DNA of 64,000 bases. It comes from Rhodococcus aetherivorans (GTDB lineage Bacteria; Actinomycetota; Actinomycetes; Mycobacteriales; Mycobacteriaceae). The position numbers were made by a program, and so were the translations under genes. The stretch is from NCBI RefSeq assembly GCF_011058165.1, contig NZ_JAALEG010000018.1:1-64000 (forward strand), in the 5' to 3' direction. The notes below the pieces were generated by a model, which did no database searches, was not told the DNA's origin, and worked only from the letters and a program-made list of their open reading frames with translations. Positions 16,956-26,247 of this stretch are shown here, piece after piece (the stretch's first letter is position 1; every line of letters starts with the position of its first letter).

Positions 16956-19301
16956 TCACCCCAGGTGCAGCCATCGGCCGATCGACGGCACCTCGTGCTC
17001 GTCGACCGCGAACACGAGGTACCACCCCGGCGGCGCGAGGTCGGGGTCGGTGGGCAGATGCAGCGTGACCGATCCACCCGCCCCGGCGGTGAACGCGACG
17101 TCGATCAGGCGTTGCTCGCTGTCGCACGAGTGGGTGCAGGCGCCCGGACGGACGAGGCCGACGGTCTGTACGGCGCCGCGCGGGTGCACGGTCGCGGCAA
17201 CGGTTCCCCCGTATCCGCCCTCGGCGGCGGCCAGCTCGAGGGTCGGCCGGTCGCCGTGGAACAGATACGGGGGCCAGTAGATCTCGATGCGCAGGTCCTC
17301 CGTCTTGCGGGCCGGATTCGAGCCGGCGGTGACCACTTTCCCGTCGGGGGTCAGCAAGGCGACCGAGTGGTAGAGCCGGGGCACCCGAGAGGGCGCGGTG
17401 TGCGTCCACACGCCGGTGGCGGGCCGGTAGATCTCCGCATGGGGCGGTGCGCCGTGCGCCGTCTCCTCCACCGCCGAACCGCCCATGGCGAGCACCGTGC
17501 GGTCCGGGAGCAGCACCGCGCTCAGATGCATGCGGGCATGGGCCATCGGGGGACCGGGCCGATAGGCGGGCTCCGGGTCGGTGAGGTCGACGATCCGCGT
17601 GTCGGCGAGTGCAGGTGCGGGACTGTGCAGGTCGAATCCTCCGCCGCCGAGGATCATGACCCTCTGCTGCTGGGCCGGCGGCAGCAGCACGCTCGCCGCC
17701 TGATTGCGGGAACCGGGCACGGCCAGGCCGGCCACGGCGGTGACGTGACCCGTATCGGGATCCCACACGGACGGCCGCATGCCGTTGTTCCCGCCGTATT
17801 GACCTCCGGAATAGAAGATCCGGCCGTCCGCGAGCAGGAACAGGTGCGCATACATCGGGATCGGGCCCGGCGACGGCAGTTCCGACCACGTCGCGGTCGC
17901 CGCGGTGTAGCGCTCGGGGACGACCGAAAGATGGTTGTCGGCGCCGAGTCCGGACACCGCGACCACGTTCCCGTCGCCGAGGGTGAGCAGCGTCGGGTAC
18001 CACCGCCCGTACGTCATGTCGGCGGTGGCCGACCACTCCCCCGTGACCGGATCGAAGACGAGCGCGTCCTTCAGACCGTAGAACGGGTCGTACCGTTCGG
18101 TGCCCCCGGCCGCGAGAAGGCGCCCGTCGGGAAGAAACGCCTGCCCGACGCAGAACAGGTCGATCGGTGTGGCCGGAGCGTCGAGTTCGGGAGCGGGATA
18201 GTGCCAGACTCTGGTGCGGAATCGATGGGCTGCATGGTGGTCGGGATCGTTCCCGGAGCCTGCGAAGAAGAGCACGTCCCCGGTGTGCAGCAGCGCCGCG
18301 TGCACGGGATTGATCTCGGTGCCGAAGTCGAGCAGCCGCCAGAGACCCATGTCGGGCGCCTCGTCGACGTCCGTGACGAGTTCGACCACGCGGAGGTATC
18401 CGGTGTTGCGCTGCGGTGGGTTGTCCGTCGCGAGCACGACCAGTTCGGGCCGGGAACCGTCGCCGCGATCCAGCACTGCGGCTGCCGCACCCTGGTTCTC
18501 CCAGAAGCCCCACGCCGGGATGGTGGACCACACGCTCCAGCCGTCGAGGGCGTGACCGGATCCGTCCAGACCCCAGCCGATCGTGTAGTGACCACCGTTC
18601 TCCCCCGGCGGATTGTCGACGGCGAGCACGATCAGTTCGGGCCGGCCGTCGCCGTCGAGGTCGGTGACGGCGATGCCCGCACCCTGGTTCTCCCAGCCGT
18701 ACCAGTCCGGTACGGGCACCCAGGGCGTCCAGCCGGCGGTCAGCGTTCCCTCGGGAGTCAACCCCCGGCCCAGCCGGAACTGTCCGCTGTTCTGGCCGGG
18801 CGGGTTGTCGACGACGAAGACCACGAGGGTGGGCAGGCCGTCGAGGTCGGCGATCGCGATGTCGGCGCCCTGGTTCTCCCACCCGTACCAGTCCGGGACC
18901 GCGATCCACGGCGTCCACCCTCCCGTGACCGTTCCGTCGGCGGCCAGGTCGCGGCCGATGCGGAAGTATCCGGAGTTCTGACCGGGCGGGTTGTCGACGA
19001 CGAAGACGACGAGGTCGAGCGTGCCGGTACCGCCGAGGTCCGCGACGGCGATACCGGCGCCCTGGTTCTCCCAGCCCCACCAATCGGGAACGGGGATCCA
19101 GGACTCCCAGTTGCGCACCGTTCCGTCGGCGGCCAGCCCGTGTCCGACCCGGTACCAGCCGGTGTTCTGCTCTCGCGGGTTGTCGATCATGAGAGCGACG
19201 ACGTCCGGTGCGCCGTCACCGTCGAGGTCGGCGACGGCGACGCCGCAGTCGTGATTCTCCCAGCTGAACCAGTCCGGAACAGGCACGAAACCACCGGCCA
19301 T
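16956..19301 (-). CDS. Galactose-oxidase-like copper-radical oxidase with N-terminal FG-GAP-type repeats
   Basis: Protein of 781 residues. Residues 1-305 hold five repeats of about 63 residues, each with a VPDWxGWENQG-like motif (near 10, 73, 137, 199 and 263) and a DLDGDG/VDNPPGQN-type loop, as in FG-GAP/VCBS repeat proteins. Residues ~310-680 are a Kelch-type beta-propeller and 680-781 a C-terminal DUF1929 domain, as in galactose and glyoxal oxidases. By alignment from memory, the copper ligands are present as Y435, Y644, H645 and H724, with C384 at the position of the Tyr-Cys cross-link. No signal peptide is visible, which is odd for this class. GGGAGG precedes ATG at 19301. Substrate unknown. 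Confidence 0.85.
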   Translation of the reverse strand: MAGGFVPVPDWFSWENHDCGVAVADLDGDGAPDVVALMIDNPREQNTGWYRVGHGLAADGTVRNWESWIPVPDWWGWENQGAGIAVADLGGTGTLDLVVFVVDNPPGQNSGYFRIGRDLAADGTVTGGWTPWIAVPDWYGWENQGADIAIADLDGLPTLVVFVVDNPPGQNSGQFRLGRGLTPEGTLTAGWTPWVPVPDWYGWENQGAGIAVTDLDGDGRPELIVLAVDNPPGENGGHYTIGWGLDGSGHALDGWSVWSTIPAWGFWENQGAAAAVLDRGDGSRPELVVLATDNPPQRNTGYLRVVELVTDVDEAPDMGLWRLLDFGTEINPVHAALLHTGDVLFFAGSGNDPDHHAAHRFRTRVWHYPAPELDAPATPIDLFCVGQAFLPDGRLLAAGGTERYDPFYGLKDALVFDPVTGEWSATADMTYGRWYPTLLTLGDGNVVAVSGLGADNHLSVVPERYTAATATWSELPSPGPIPMYAHLFLLADGRIFYSGGQYGGNNGMRPSVWDPDTGHVTAVAGLAVPGSRNQAASVLLPPAQQQRVMILGGGGFDLHSPAPALADTRIVDLTDPEPAYRPGPPMAHARMHLSAVLLPDRTVLAMGGSAVEETAHGAPPHAEIYRPATGVWTHTAPSRVPRLYHSVALLTPDGKVVTAGSNPARKTEDLRIEIYWPPYLFHGDRPTLELAAAEGGYGGTVAATVHPRGAVQTVGLVRPGACTHSCDSEQRLIDVAFTAGAGGSVTLHLPTDPDLAPPGWYLVFAVDEHEVPSIGRWLHLG

Positions 19302-19402
19302 GGCGCCTCCCAGTATCCGGGTCCGGCCGCGGTCGGGTCCGCGAACGAGACACCACGAACAGTGTCGCCCATCCGCACTCGCGTGTCCGGGACGGACACG
19401 CC

Positions 19403-19408
19403 TAGGCT
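19403..19408 (+). promoter_or_regulatory. Putative -10 element for leaderless VOC gene
   Basis: TAGGCT sits 6 bases before ATG at 19415; no ribosome site is visible. Confidence 0.35.
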
Positions 19409-19414
19409 TCGGCC

Positions 19415-19828
19415 ATGGAGCAACGACTGAGCTTCGTCACTCTCGCCGTCGCCGACCTCGAGCGCACCCGGCGCTTCTACGTCGACGGACTCGGCTGGAC
19501 CCCGGTCGTCGACGTCCCCGGCGAGGTGGTGATGATCCAGGTCGGCCCGCACCTCGTCCTGTCCCTGTGGGACGAACGGCAGTTCGCGGCCGAGGTCGGC
19601 CCCGTGCAGCGGGGCGGCGTCCCGCCCGTGACGCTCGCCCACAACGTCGCCGACCGAGCGGACGTCGACCGGGTGCTGGACACCGCCCGCCGCGCCGGAG
19701 CCGATCCGGTCTCCGACGCGGTCGAACGTGAGTGGGGCGGCTACACAGGGTATTTCGCGGACCCCGACGGATTCCGGTGGGAGATCGCCTGGAATCCGGG
19801 TCCCATCGGTCAGCTCGTGCTGCCCTGA
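19415..19828 (+). CDS. VOC-family (glyoxalase/bleomycin-resistance fold) protein
   Basis: Protein of 137 residues with the two beta-alpha-beta-beta-beta modules of the vicinal oxygen chelate fold: LSFVTLAVADLERTRRFYVDGLG at the N-terminus (residues 5-27) and GYFADPDGFRWEIAWNP near the C-terminus. Substrate unknown. Its last 19 bases overlap the convergent CMD gene. Confidence 0.85.
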   Translation: MEQRLSFVTLAVADLERTRRFYVDGLGWTPVVDVPGEVVMIQVGPHLVLSLWDERQFAAEVGPVQRGGVPPVTLAHNVADRADVDRVLDTARRAGADPVSDAVEREWGGYTGYFADPDGFRWEIAWNPGPIGQLVLP

Positions 19829-20412
19829 GCCGCGTCGTCCTGCAGCCACGGCACCCGGCACGCGTCGGTGCTGAATCCCTGCTCGTGGATGCCCAGGGCC
19901 GAGTTCATCCGGGCCCGCATGTTCTCGAGCGCGATCTGGTACGTCAGTTCCACCACCCCGGCCCGCCCGAAGCGACGCTCGAGGTCGGCGACCTGCTCGT
20001 CCGTCACCGCGACGGCCGCACCGCCGGCTCCCGTCATCGCGTCGGCGTACGCGATCGCCGCACGCTCGTCGTCGCTGTAGGCGTCGGAGGTCGCGTAGTC
20101 GGCGATGTGCTCGAGGCGGTCCACGTCGAGCCCGTCGAGCCGCTGCAGCATCGCGCCGAAGTCGACGCACCAGGAGCACCCGACGCTCCAGGCCACCCGG
20201 TACACCGCGAGCTCGCGGACGTGCGCCGGCAGCACCGTCGAGGCGCGCTCGACGAGCATCTCGTGCACGGCGCTCGCCCGCATCAACGCCGGATGGTGGG
20301 CGTAGACGGCGAACGGCTCGGGCACCTCCCCGAAGCGGCGCCGGGCCACCCGGTAGGCGATCTTCGTCGTGACGCCGGCCTCGGCCGGTGTCACCGCGGG
20401 AATGCGCGCCAT
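19810..20412 (-). CDS. Carboxymuconolactone decarboxylase-family (AhpD-like) protein
   Basis: Protein of 200 residues with the AhpD-type redox motif C79-S-W-C82 followed by DFGAMLQR and a helical CMD core. AhpD-like proteins use this CxxC pair with a nearby His/Glu for peroxide or disulfide chemistry; the wider family also includes decarboxylases. ATG at 20412 has GGAGAAGG upstream. CMD-family genes are common targets of ECF41 sigma factors, and one lies at 15985-16914, so a regulatory link is possible but not shown. Confidence 0.85.
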   Translation of the reverse strand: MARIPAVTPAEAGVTTKIAYRVARRRFGEVPEPFAVYAHHPALMRASAVHEMLVERASTVLPAHVRELAVYRVAWSVGCSWCVDFGAMLQRLDGLDVDRLEHIADYATSDAYSDDERAAIAYADAMTGAGGAAVAVTDEQVADLERRFGRAGVVELTYQIALENMRARMNSALGIHEQGFSTDACRVPWLQDDAAQGSTS

Positions 20413-20517
20413 TACCTTCTCCGTTCCTCGGGTCCCGAGCGGGACCGTTCATCCTTTGGACGAGACAGCCCCGCCGGATGTGACACGACCGCTGCCGGAG
20501 GCCGGGAAGGGCGCGGC

Positions 20518-20523
20518 TAAGCT
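20518..20523 (+). promoter_or_regulatory. Putative -10 element for leaderless dapC
   Basis: TAAGCT is 6 bases before the ATG at 20530. The nearest purine-rich site is too far upstream to serve as a ribosome site. Confidence 0.4.
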
Positions 20524-20529
20524 GCAGAA

Positions 20530-21723
20530 ATGGCAGAAATCGCGTCCTCACATCGGGTCCGCACCGTCCGCAGGCTGCGCCCGTTCGCGTCCACGATCTT
20601 CGCCGAGATGACCGCCCTGGCCGTTACGCACGACGCCGTGAACCTCGGCCAGGGTTTTCCCGACACGGACGGCCCCCGCGCGATGCTGGACGTCGCGCGC
20701 CAGGCCATCGCCGACGGCGTCAACCAGTACCCGCCCGGGCCGGGCACGCCCGAGTTGCGCCGGGCGATCGCGGCGGACCGCGCCGCCCGGTACGGGCTCG
20801 AGCACGACCCGGACACCGAGGTCCTCGTCACCGTCGGCGCCACCGAGGCGATCAGCGCCGCCATCCTCGGTCTCGTCGAACCCGGCGACGAGGTGCTGCT
20901 CACCGAGCCCTACTACGACTCCTACGCCGCGTCCGTGGCGCTGGCGGGGGCGAGCCGCCGCACGGTGCCGCTCGCCCGCGCGGGGTCCGGGTTCGTCCTG
21001 GACGTGGACGCGCTGCGCGCCGCGGTCACCGAGCGCACCCGCATGCTCGTGGTCAACACCCCGCACAACCCGACGGGCACGGTCTACGACGACGCGGCGC
21101 TCGCCGCGGTCGCGGCACTGGCCTGCGAGCGGGACCTGCTGGTGCTGTCCGACGAGGTGTACGAGCACCTGGTGTTCGACGGCCGCCGGCACCGGCCGCT
21201 CGCGTCGCTGCCCGGCATGGCCGAACGCACCGTCACCGTGTCCAGCGCCGCGAAGACGTTCAACGTCACCGGCTGGAAGATCGGATGGGCGCTCGGCCCC
21301 CGCGAACTGATCGACGGGGTGCGCGCGGCGAAACAGTTCATGTCGTTCGTCGCCGGGGCGCCGTTCCAGCCCGCCGTCGCGTACGCGCTGACCCACGAGC
21401 AGCCGTGGATCGCCGCCCAGCGCGACGATCTGCAGCGCAGGCGCGACCTGCTCTCCGGCGCCCTCGCCGACGCCGGATTCGGTGTATTGGACTCGGCCGG
21501 AACGTATTTCGTGTGCGCGGACATCACCCCGTTCGGCGCGACGGACGGTGTCGCCTTCTGCCGGACCCTGCCCGAACGCATCGGGGTGGCCGCGGTCCCG
21601 GTCAGCGCCTTCGTCGACGACCCCCAGCAGTGGAACCATCTGGTGCGCTTCGCGTTCTGCAAGCGCGACGACGTCCTCCTCGAGGGCGTCCGGCGGCTGC
21701 GCAGCCTGCGGGAGCACGGCTGA
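20530..21723 (+). CDS. dapC: Class I aminotransferase, probable N-succinyldiaminopimelate aminotransferase DapC
   Basis: PLP-dependent fold-type I aminotransferase of 397 residues. Key segments are NLGQGFPDTDGP (39-50), NQYPPGPGTPELR (65-77), NTPHNPTG (176-183), SDEVYEH (207-213) and the PLP lysine K242 in SSAAKTFNVTGWKIG. It resembles mycobacterial DapC (Rv0858c), which acts in lysine and cell-wall diaminopimelate synthesis. Related kynurenine or methionine aminotransferases have the same motifs, so the exact substrate is not certain. The AraC regulator gene follows after 2 bases. Confidence 0.85.
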   Translation: MAEIASSHRVRTVRRLRPFASTIFAEMTALAVTHDAVNLGQGFPDTDGPRAMLDVARQAIADGVNQYPPGPGTPELRRAIAADRAARYGLEHDPDTEVLVTVGATEAISAAILGLVEPGDEVLLTEPYYDSYAASVALAGASRRTVPLARAGSGFVLDVDALRAAVTERTRMLVVNTPHNPTGTVYDDAALAAVAALACERDLLVLSDEVYEHLVFDGRRHRPLASLPGMAERTVTVSSAAKTFNVTGWKIGWALGPRELIDGVRAAKQFMSFVAGAPFQPAVAYALTHEQPWIAAQRDDLQRRRDLLSGALADAGFGVLDSAGTYFVCADITPFGATDGVAFCRTLPERIGVAAVPVSAFVDDPQQWNHLVRFAFCKRDDVLLEGVRRLRSLREHG

Positions 21724-21725
21724 AC

Positions 21726-22724
21726 ATGACCGCCCCCGCCACCATTCCCTCCGACTTCGTGCGCCGCTCGGTGGTTCTCGCCGCGGCGAACGGCGTGGAT
21801 CTGGCCCCGGCCCTGGACGCGGCCCGGATCAGTCGCGCGGTGCTCGCGCACCCGCACGCGCGCCTCACCCCCGAACAGGTCACCCGGTTCACGCAGAAGA
21901 CCTGGGAGCTCACCGGTGACGAGTTGTTCGGCCTCGGCCCGGGGCCGGTGCCCCGCGGCACCTTCCGCGTGATGTGCCTGACGCTGATCCACTGCCGGGA
22001 CCTCGCCCAGGCCCTCGAACGGATGATCGAGGTCAACCGCGTGCTGCCGACGCTGCCGAGACTGCGGCTGACGCCGGGCCCGCAGACGACCCGGCTCGAG
22101 GTGGTGCTGCCGGAGCCGTGCGACGACAAGACCCGCGTCATCATCGATTTCCTGCTCATCCTGCTGCACCGCTTCGCGGCCTGGCTCGTCGGCGGACGAG
22201 TACGGCTGGCGTCGGTCACGGTTCCCTACGGCGAGCCCGATCCGGTGCTCGCGAAGAACTACGACGCGATCTTCGGGGTGCCGGTCACCTTCGACGCCGA
22301 CGGGGCAGCGCTCGAAATCGACAACGCGGCACTGCGGTCGCCCATCGTCCAGACCGAGGAGACGCTCGAGGACTATCTGCGCGAATCGCCGAATCTGATG
22401 ATGTCGGAACGCGACTACGACTCCACCGCCGCGTCGCAGGTGCGGCGGATCTTCGAGTCGGGCATCGAGGGACGCACGGCGACCGCCGAGGAAGTCGCGG
22501 AGATGCTGTCGGTGAGCGCACCGCATCTGCGGCGCCTGCTCCGGCAGGAGGGCACCTCGCTCGGGCAGTTGCGCGAGGAGGTGCTGCGCGACATGGCGAT
22601 CGCCGGGCTGCGCCGCGGCGAACCGGTGGACGCGCTGTCGGCCCGCCTCGGCTTCTCCGAGCCGAGCGCGTTCCGGCGTGCCTTCAAGCGATGGACAGGC
22701 AAGACCCCGCGCGCGTATCGGTAG
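21726..22724 (+). CDS. AraC-family transcriptional regulator with Arabinose_bd-type N-terminal domain
   Basis: Regulator of 332 residues. Residues ~15-200 match the Arabinose_bd-type ligand domain found in OruR/ArgR-like AraC proteins (FVRRSVVLAAANGVDL at the start, LPRLRLTPGPQTTRLE in the middle). The last ~100 residues hold the two helix-turn-helix motifs of the AraC DNA-binding domain, ending in LGFSEPSAFRRAFKRWTGKTP. ATG at 21726 lies 2 bases after the dapC stop, so the two are cotranscribed. The target and ligand are unknown. Confidence 0.9.
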   Translation: MTAPATIPSDFVRRSVVLAAANGVDLAPALDAARISRAVLAHPHARLTPEQVTRFTQKTWELTGDELFGLGPGPVPRGTFRVMCLTLIHCRDLAQALERMIEVNRVLPTLPRLRLTPGPQTTRLEVVLPEPCDDKTRVIIDFLLILLHRFAAWLVGGRVRLASVTVPYGEPDPVLAKNYDAIFGVPVTFDADGAALEIDNAALRSPIVQTEETLEDYLRESPNLMMSERDYDSTAASQVRRIFESGIEGRTATAEEVAEMLSVSAPHLRRLLRQEGTSLGQLREEVLRDMAIAGLRRGEPVDALSARLGFSEPSAFRRAFKRWTGKTPRAYR

Positions 22725-22734
22725 GTCCGCCGGT

Positions 22735-23160
22735 TCACCCGACGCAGAACTCGTTGCCCTCCGGGTCGGTCATGGTGATCCACTCGCTCGGCCCCTGCCG
22801 GCCCCGGTGCAGGACGGTCGCGCCCGCCTCGACGAGCCTCCCGGCGAGCGCCTCACGTTCCTCCCCGGCCCGGATGTCGAAGTGCAGCCGGTTCTTCACC
22901 GTCTTGCCCTCGGGCACCCGCTGGAAGAGCACGCGCGGACGCGCGGGCACCTCGGGATCGGAGATCGCGGCGCCCGCCTTCCAGACCAGGACGCCCTCGA
23001 AGATCTCGGTGTCCTCCTCGCGGGCGTGGCCGGCCGCGACCAGGCCGCGGATGAAGTCCTCGTTGCTCGGCTCCACCCGCCAGCCCAGCGCGGCCGCCCA
23101 CCATTTCGCCAGCGTGTGCGGGCTGTCGGAATCGACCGTCACCTGGAATTCGTAACCCAT
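22735..23160 (-). CDS. VOC-family (glyoxalase-like) protein
   Basis: Protein of 141 residues of the Glyoxalase_6 type. It starts MGYEFQVTVDSDSPHTLAKWW and has the repeated module NRLHFDIRAGEERE and the end ITMTDPEGNEFCVG. No substrate can be named. It is convergent with the AraC gene, with 10 bases between the stops. Confidence 0.85.
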   Translation of the reverse strand: MGYEFQVTVDSDSPHTLAKWWAAALGWRVEPSNEDFIRGLVAAGHAREEDTEIFEGVLVWKAGAAISDPEVPARPRVLFQRVPEGKTVKNRLHFDIRAGEEREALAGRLVEAGATVLHRGRQGPSEWITMTDPEGNEFCVG

Positions 23161-23190
23161 GCGGCGACGGTACGACGAGACTCCGACAGG

Positions 23191-24234
23191 TCAGGGCTGA
23201 ACGAGGATCCGGATCGGATCCCCGATGTGGTTGTGCAGCTTCTCGATGCCCTCGGCGATGTTCTCTAGCGGCACGATCTCGCTGATCGAGCGGGAGATGT
23301 CCAGGCGGCCGCGGGAGACGAGCGCGGCGAGCGTTTCGATGTCGACATTCTTGTAGCCGAGGTGGCCCATCACGTGCTTGCGCGACAGTCCGAACGTGGC
23401 GGTGGGGCCCAGGGAGGCCTCCTGCCCGCTCAGCCCGACGACCACGACGCGGCCACCCGTCATCACGCACTGCAGGGCCTGGTCGAAGGTGGCCTTCACG
23501 CCCGCCGAGTCGAAGGCCACGTCGAGCATCTTCCCGCCGGTCGCCTCGGCGACCCTCTGCACCAGGTCCGGGTCGCGGGAGTCGAACGCGTAGTCGGCGC
23601 CGAGTTCGAGGGCCCGCTCCCGCACCGCGGGGTTGATGTCGAACGCGAGGACCGGCACGGCACCGATCAGCCGGGCGAGCTGCACGATGTGGGTGCCCAC
23701 TCCGCCGACCCCCCACACGCCGACGGCCTCGCCCACCTGCACCTGCCCGGTGCGCACGACGGCGCCGAACGGCGTGGACACCGCGTCGGCGAGGATCGCC
23801 GCCTGCTCGAGCGGGACGTTGTCGGGCACGAGGGTGAGACCGCCCGCCTGTGCGACGGTGTACTCGGCCCAGGCGCCGTCGTACGCGAAGGCCATCAACT
23901 GGATGTTCAGGCAGTTGGTCAGGTCGCCGCGCCGGCACTTGCGGCACTGCATGCACGGTCGTCCGGCCGAGGGCACGACGCGGTCCCCGACCTCCCACCC
24001 GGTCACGCCGTCCCCGACGGCCGCGATGATCCCGGCGGCTTCGTGGCCCTGGGTGACCACCGGCAGCAGGGCCGGGAAGGTGCCGTCGAGCAGGCTCAGG
24101 TCCGAGTGGCAGATGCCGCAGAAGGCGACCTTGACGAGCACCTCGCCGGGGCCCGGCGACGGAATCGGAACATCTTCCAGCACATTGGTTCTGGTGTCCG
24201 CATGAAAACGCGCGGCGCGCATCGTCTCGGTCAT
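23191..24234 (-). CDS. Zinc-dependent alcohol dehydrogenase
   Basis: Medium-chain dehydrogenase of 347 residues. The catalytic zinc site is C39 with H64-E65 (CGICHSD and GHEAAG). The structural zinc cysteines are C94, C97, C100 and C108, and NAD(P) binding is by GVWGVGGVGTH. An aldehyde/alcohol oxidoreductase role is secure; the substrate is not. ATG at 24234 is preferred because GAGGGG lies just upstream; the extension to 24345 shows no homology. Divergent from ectD. Confidence 0.9.
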   Translation of the reverse strand: MTETMRAARFHADTRTNVLEDVPIPSPGPGEVLVKVAFCGICHSDLSLLDGTFPALLPVVTQGHEAAGIIAAVGDGVTGWEVGDRVVPSAGRPCMQCRKCRRGDLTNCLNIQLMAFAYDGAWAEYTVAQAGGLTLVPDNVPLEQAAILADAVSTPFGAVVRTGQVQVGEAVGVWGVGGVGTHIVQLARLIGAVPVLAFDINPAVRERALELGADYAFDSRDPDLVQRVAEATGGKMLDVAFDSAGVKATFDQALQCVMTGGRVVVVGLSGQEASLGPTATFGLSRKHVMGHLGYKNVDIETLAALVSRGRLDISRSISEIVPLENIAEGIEKLHNHIGDPIRILVQP

Positions 24235-24402
24235 GATCCCCTCATCCTGTTGTGCGGCGGCAGCCAGGGGCGACCCTACTCCCGGCGCATGCGGCGTTGC
24301 GCATGTTTGTGCCGCGGATCTCCGCGACGGGTTGCATCCGCCCACGGTGGGTGAGAGCGTCGGAAGGAACCGTCATCGACTTCGAGAGGGTGATTCGCAA
24401 CA

Positions 24403-25290
24403 ATGCAGACGGCCGTCATCGACGACTACCCGACCCGGAACCGCACGAACTGCGTGAGCGTGTCCCGGCCGGATCCGGTGGTGTGGGGATCGGCAACGGG
24501 GCCGCTGGACGCCCCGGCCGTCGCCGAGTACGACCGGCGCGGGTTCCACACCGTCGACGCGCTCCTGCCGGCGCACGACGTCGGAAATCTGCTCGACGAG
24601 ACGGCACGTCTGGGCCGGGATCTGGCCGACGACGAGCGGGTCGTGCGGGAGGCGGGAAGCGGGGACGTGCGCTCCGTGTTCGACGTGCACCGCCTCTCCG
24701 GCACGGTCGCCGAGATCGTCCGGCGACCGGAGATCGCCGGAATCGCCCGCCAACTCCTCGGCTCGGCGGTCTACATCCACCAATCGAGGCTGAACGTCAA
24801 GCCGGGATTCCGCGGCGGACCGTTCTACTGGCACTCCGATTTCGAGACCTGGCACGCCGAGGACGGGATGCCGCGTCCGCGGGCGCTGAGCATCTCCGTC
24901 GCGCTGACCGAGAACTACGGTTACAACGGCGGTTTGATGATCATGCCCGGTTCGCACCGGACCTTCGTCTCGTGCGCCGGTACCACCCCCGACGACTACT
25001 ACCGGCAGTCCCTCGTTACGCACGTGCCCCCCACCGGTTCGCCCGACGAGGACACGCTGACCTCGATGGCCGCCGAGCACGGCATCGCCACGTTCACCGG
25101 CTCGGCCGGTTCGGCCACGGTGTTCGACGCGAACTGCATGCACGGCTCGAACGGCAACATCACCCCGTTCCCCCGCTCGAATCTGTTCGTGGTGTTCAAC
25201 AGTGTCGAGAACGCGCTCGTCGAGCCGTTCTCGGCGCCGCGCCGGCGGCCGGACTACCTCGGCAGCCGGGACTTCACTCCCCTGCACTGA
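24403..25290 (+). CDS. ectD: Ectoine 5-hydroxylase EctD
   Basis: Non-haem iron, 2-oxoglutarate-dependent dioxygenase of 295 residues. The EctD signature is unmistakable: residues 126-151 contain HQSRLNVKPGF then FYWHSDFETWH. The iron ligands are H144, D146 and H247. It converts ectoine to 5-hydroxyectoine, an osmo- and thermoprotectant. The biosynthetic genes ectABC are not in this window, so the substrate must be made elsewhere or imported. ATG at 24403 follows GAGAGGG. A strong hairpin ends the transcript at 25320-25355. Confidence 0.95.
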   Translation: MQTAVIDDYPTRNRTNCVSVSRPDPVVWGSATGPLDAPAVAEYDRRGFHTVDALLPAHDVGNLLDETARLGRDLADDERVVREAGSGDVRSVFDVHRLSGTVAEIVRRPEIAGIARQLLGSAVYIHQSRLNVKPGFRGGPFYWHSDFETWHAEDGMPRPRALSISVALTENYGYNGGLMIMPGSHRTFVSCAGTTPDDYYRQSLVTHVPPTGSPDEDTLTSMAAEHGIATFTGSAGSATVFDANCMHGSNGNITPFPRSNLFVVFNSVENALVEPFSAPRRRPDYLGSRDFTPLH

Positions 25291-25319
25291 CCCGAACAGA
25301 TGCGCTGACAGGAACGGAC

Positions 25320-25355
25320 GCGGGGTGCGACCGGCGCGGGCCGGGCGCACCCCGC
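25320..25355. terminator. Bidirectional terminator between ectD and the glycosyltransferase
   Basis: Perfect 10-bp inverted repeat (GCGGGGTGCG at 25320-25329, CGCACCCCGC at 25346-25355) with a 16-base GC-rich loop, placed between two converging genes. Confidence 0.8.
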
Positions 25356-25365
25356 ATCGCGGCGC

Positions 25366-26247
25366 TCACACGCGGGCGGTGTCCGCCACGTCGATCGGCA
25401 GCGTGCGGGCACGCGGTGTGCGCAGCAGCCGGGTGAGCGTGAACCGGCCCAGCTCCGGATCGTAGGGCCGGTAGGCCAGATACACGAGCACGTGGAACGC
25501 CCAGTGCGCCCGCAGGATTCGGCGAAGCACCGGATTCATCCGGCCGTGCAGTTCGAACGTGGCGGTTCCGGAGCGGATGTACTTGGTGTACTCCCGCGGC
25601 GGCGTCAGCGCACGCCGTGGGGAGATGTCGACGAACAGCTCGGAGAGCTGGGCGATCTCGATGTCGGCCTCGCGCAGACACAGGGCCAGGTCGAGGTCTT
25701 CGTGGATCCCGGCATCCGTGCTGACCGCGTCACGGACGCGCTGCCAGGCCGACCGGCGCACGGCCATGTTGGCACCGTGCAGGTTGTCGATGCGGCGCTC
25801 ACCGCCGAAGAAGCCCTTGCGCACGCGCTGCTCGATATACCGGCGCTTGAGCTCCCGGTACGGCGAGTCGTAGGAGTTGCTGAGTCCGCTGACGGCACCG
25901 ACGCTCTCGGTGTCTGCACGCGCGAAGAAGTCGAGGATCGCGCGGGCCCATCCGGGCCGCACCCGCGTGTCGGCGTCGATCCGGCCGAGGAGATCTCCTG
26001 TCGCCGAGTCGAATCCGGCATTGCGGGCGAATGCGACGCCGGGGCGGGGCTCGACGATCCGGCGGACGATCGGAGACCGCTCGGCGATCGCGTCGACGAT
26101 CTCGCCCGTCCTGTCCGTCGAATTGTTGTCCACTACCACGATTTCGCGGATGTCCGCTTCCTGCTCCAACAGCGCCGCCAGGCACGGACCGATGTAGCGT
26201 TCCTCGTTGTACGCCGGCACGACCACCGACAGCGTGTGCTGATGCAT
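25366..26247 (-). CDS. Family 2 glycosyltransferase
   Basis: GT-A fold transferase of 293 residues. Typical elements are SVVVPAYNEERYIGPCL (7-23), VVVDNNSTDRT, a GRIDADTRV segment with the metal-binding D-x-D, and HEDLDLALCLRE, the ED motif of the catalytic base. A membrane-associated hydrophobic segment lies near the C-terminus (AFHVLVYLAYRPYD). It probably transfers a sugar to a lipid or polysaccharide; donor and acceptor are unknown. ATG at 26247 begins right at the fold; the in-frame 20-residue extension is Arg-rich and rejected. Confidence 0.88.
   Translation of the reverse strand: MHQHTLSVVVPAYNEERYIGPCLAALLEQEADIREIVVVDNNSTDRTGEIVDAIAERSPIVRRIVEPRPGVAFARNAGFDSATGDLLGRIDADTRVRPGWARAILDFFARADTESVGAVSGLSNSYDSPYRELKRRYIEQRVRKGFFGGERRIDNLHGANMAVRRSAWQRVRDAVSTDAGIHEDLDLALCLREADIEIAQLSELFVDISPRRALTPPREYTKYIRSGTATFELHGRMNPVLRRILRAHWAFHVLVYLAYRPYDPELGRFTLTRLLRTPRARTLPIDVADTARV

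Noticed and set aside
15787-19083. 1098-codon minus-strand open frame
   Set aside because: Crosses the sigma factor gene antisense and runs out of frame through the oxidase; the translation is Arg-rich, typical of a shadow frame.
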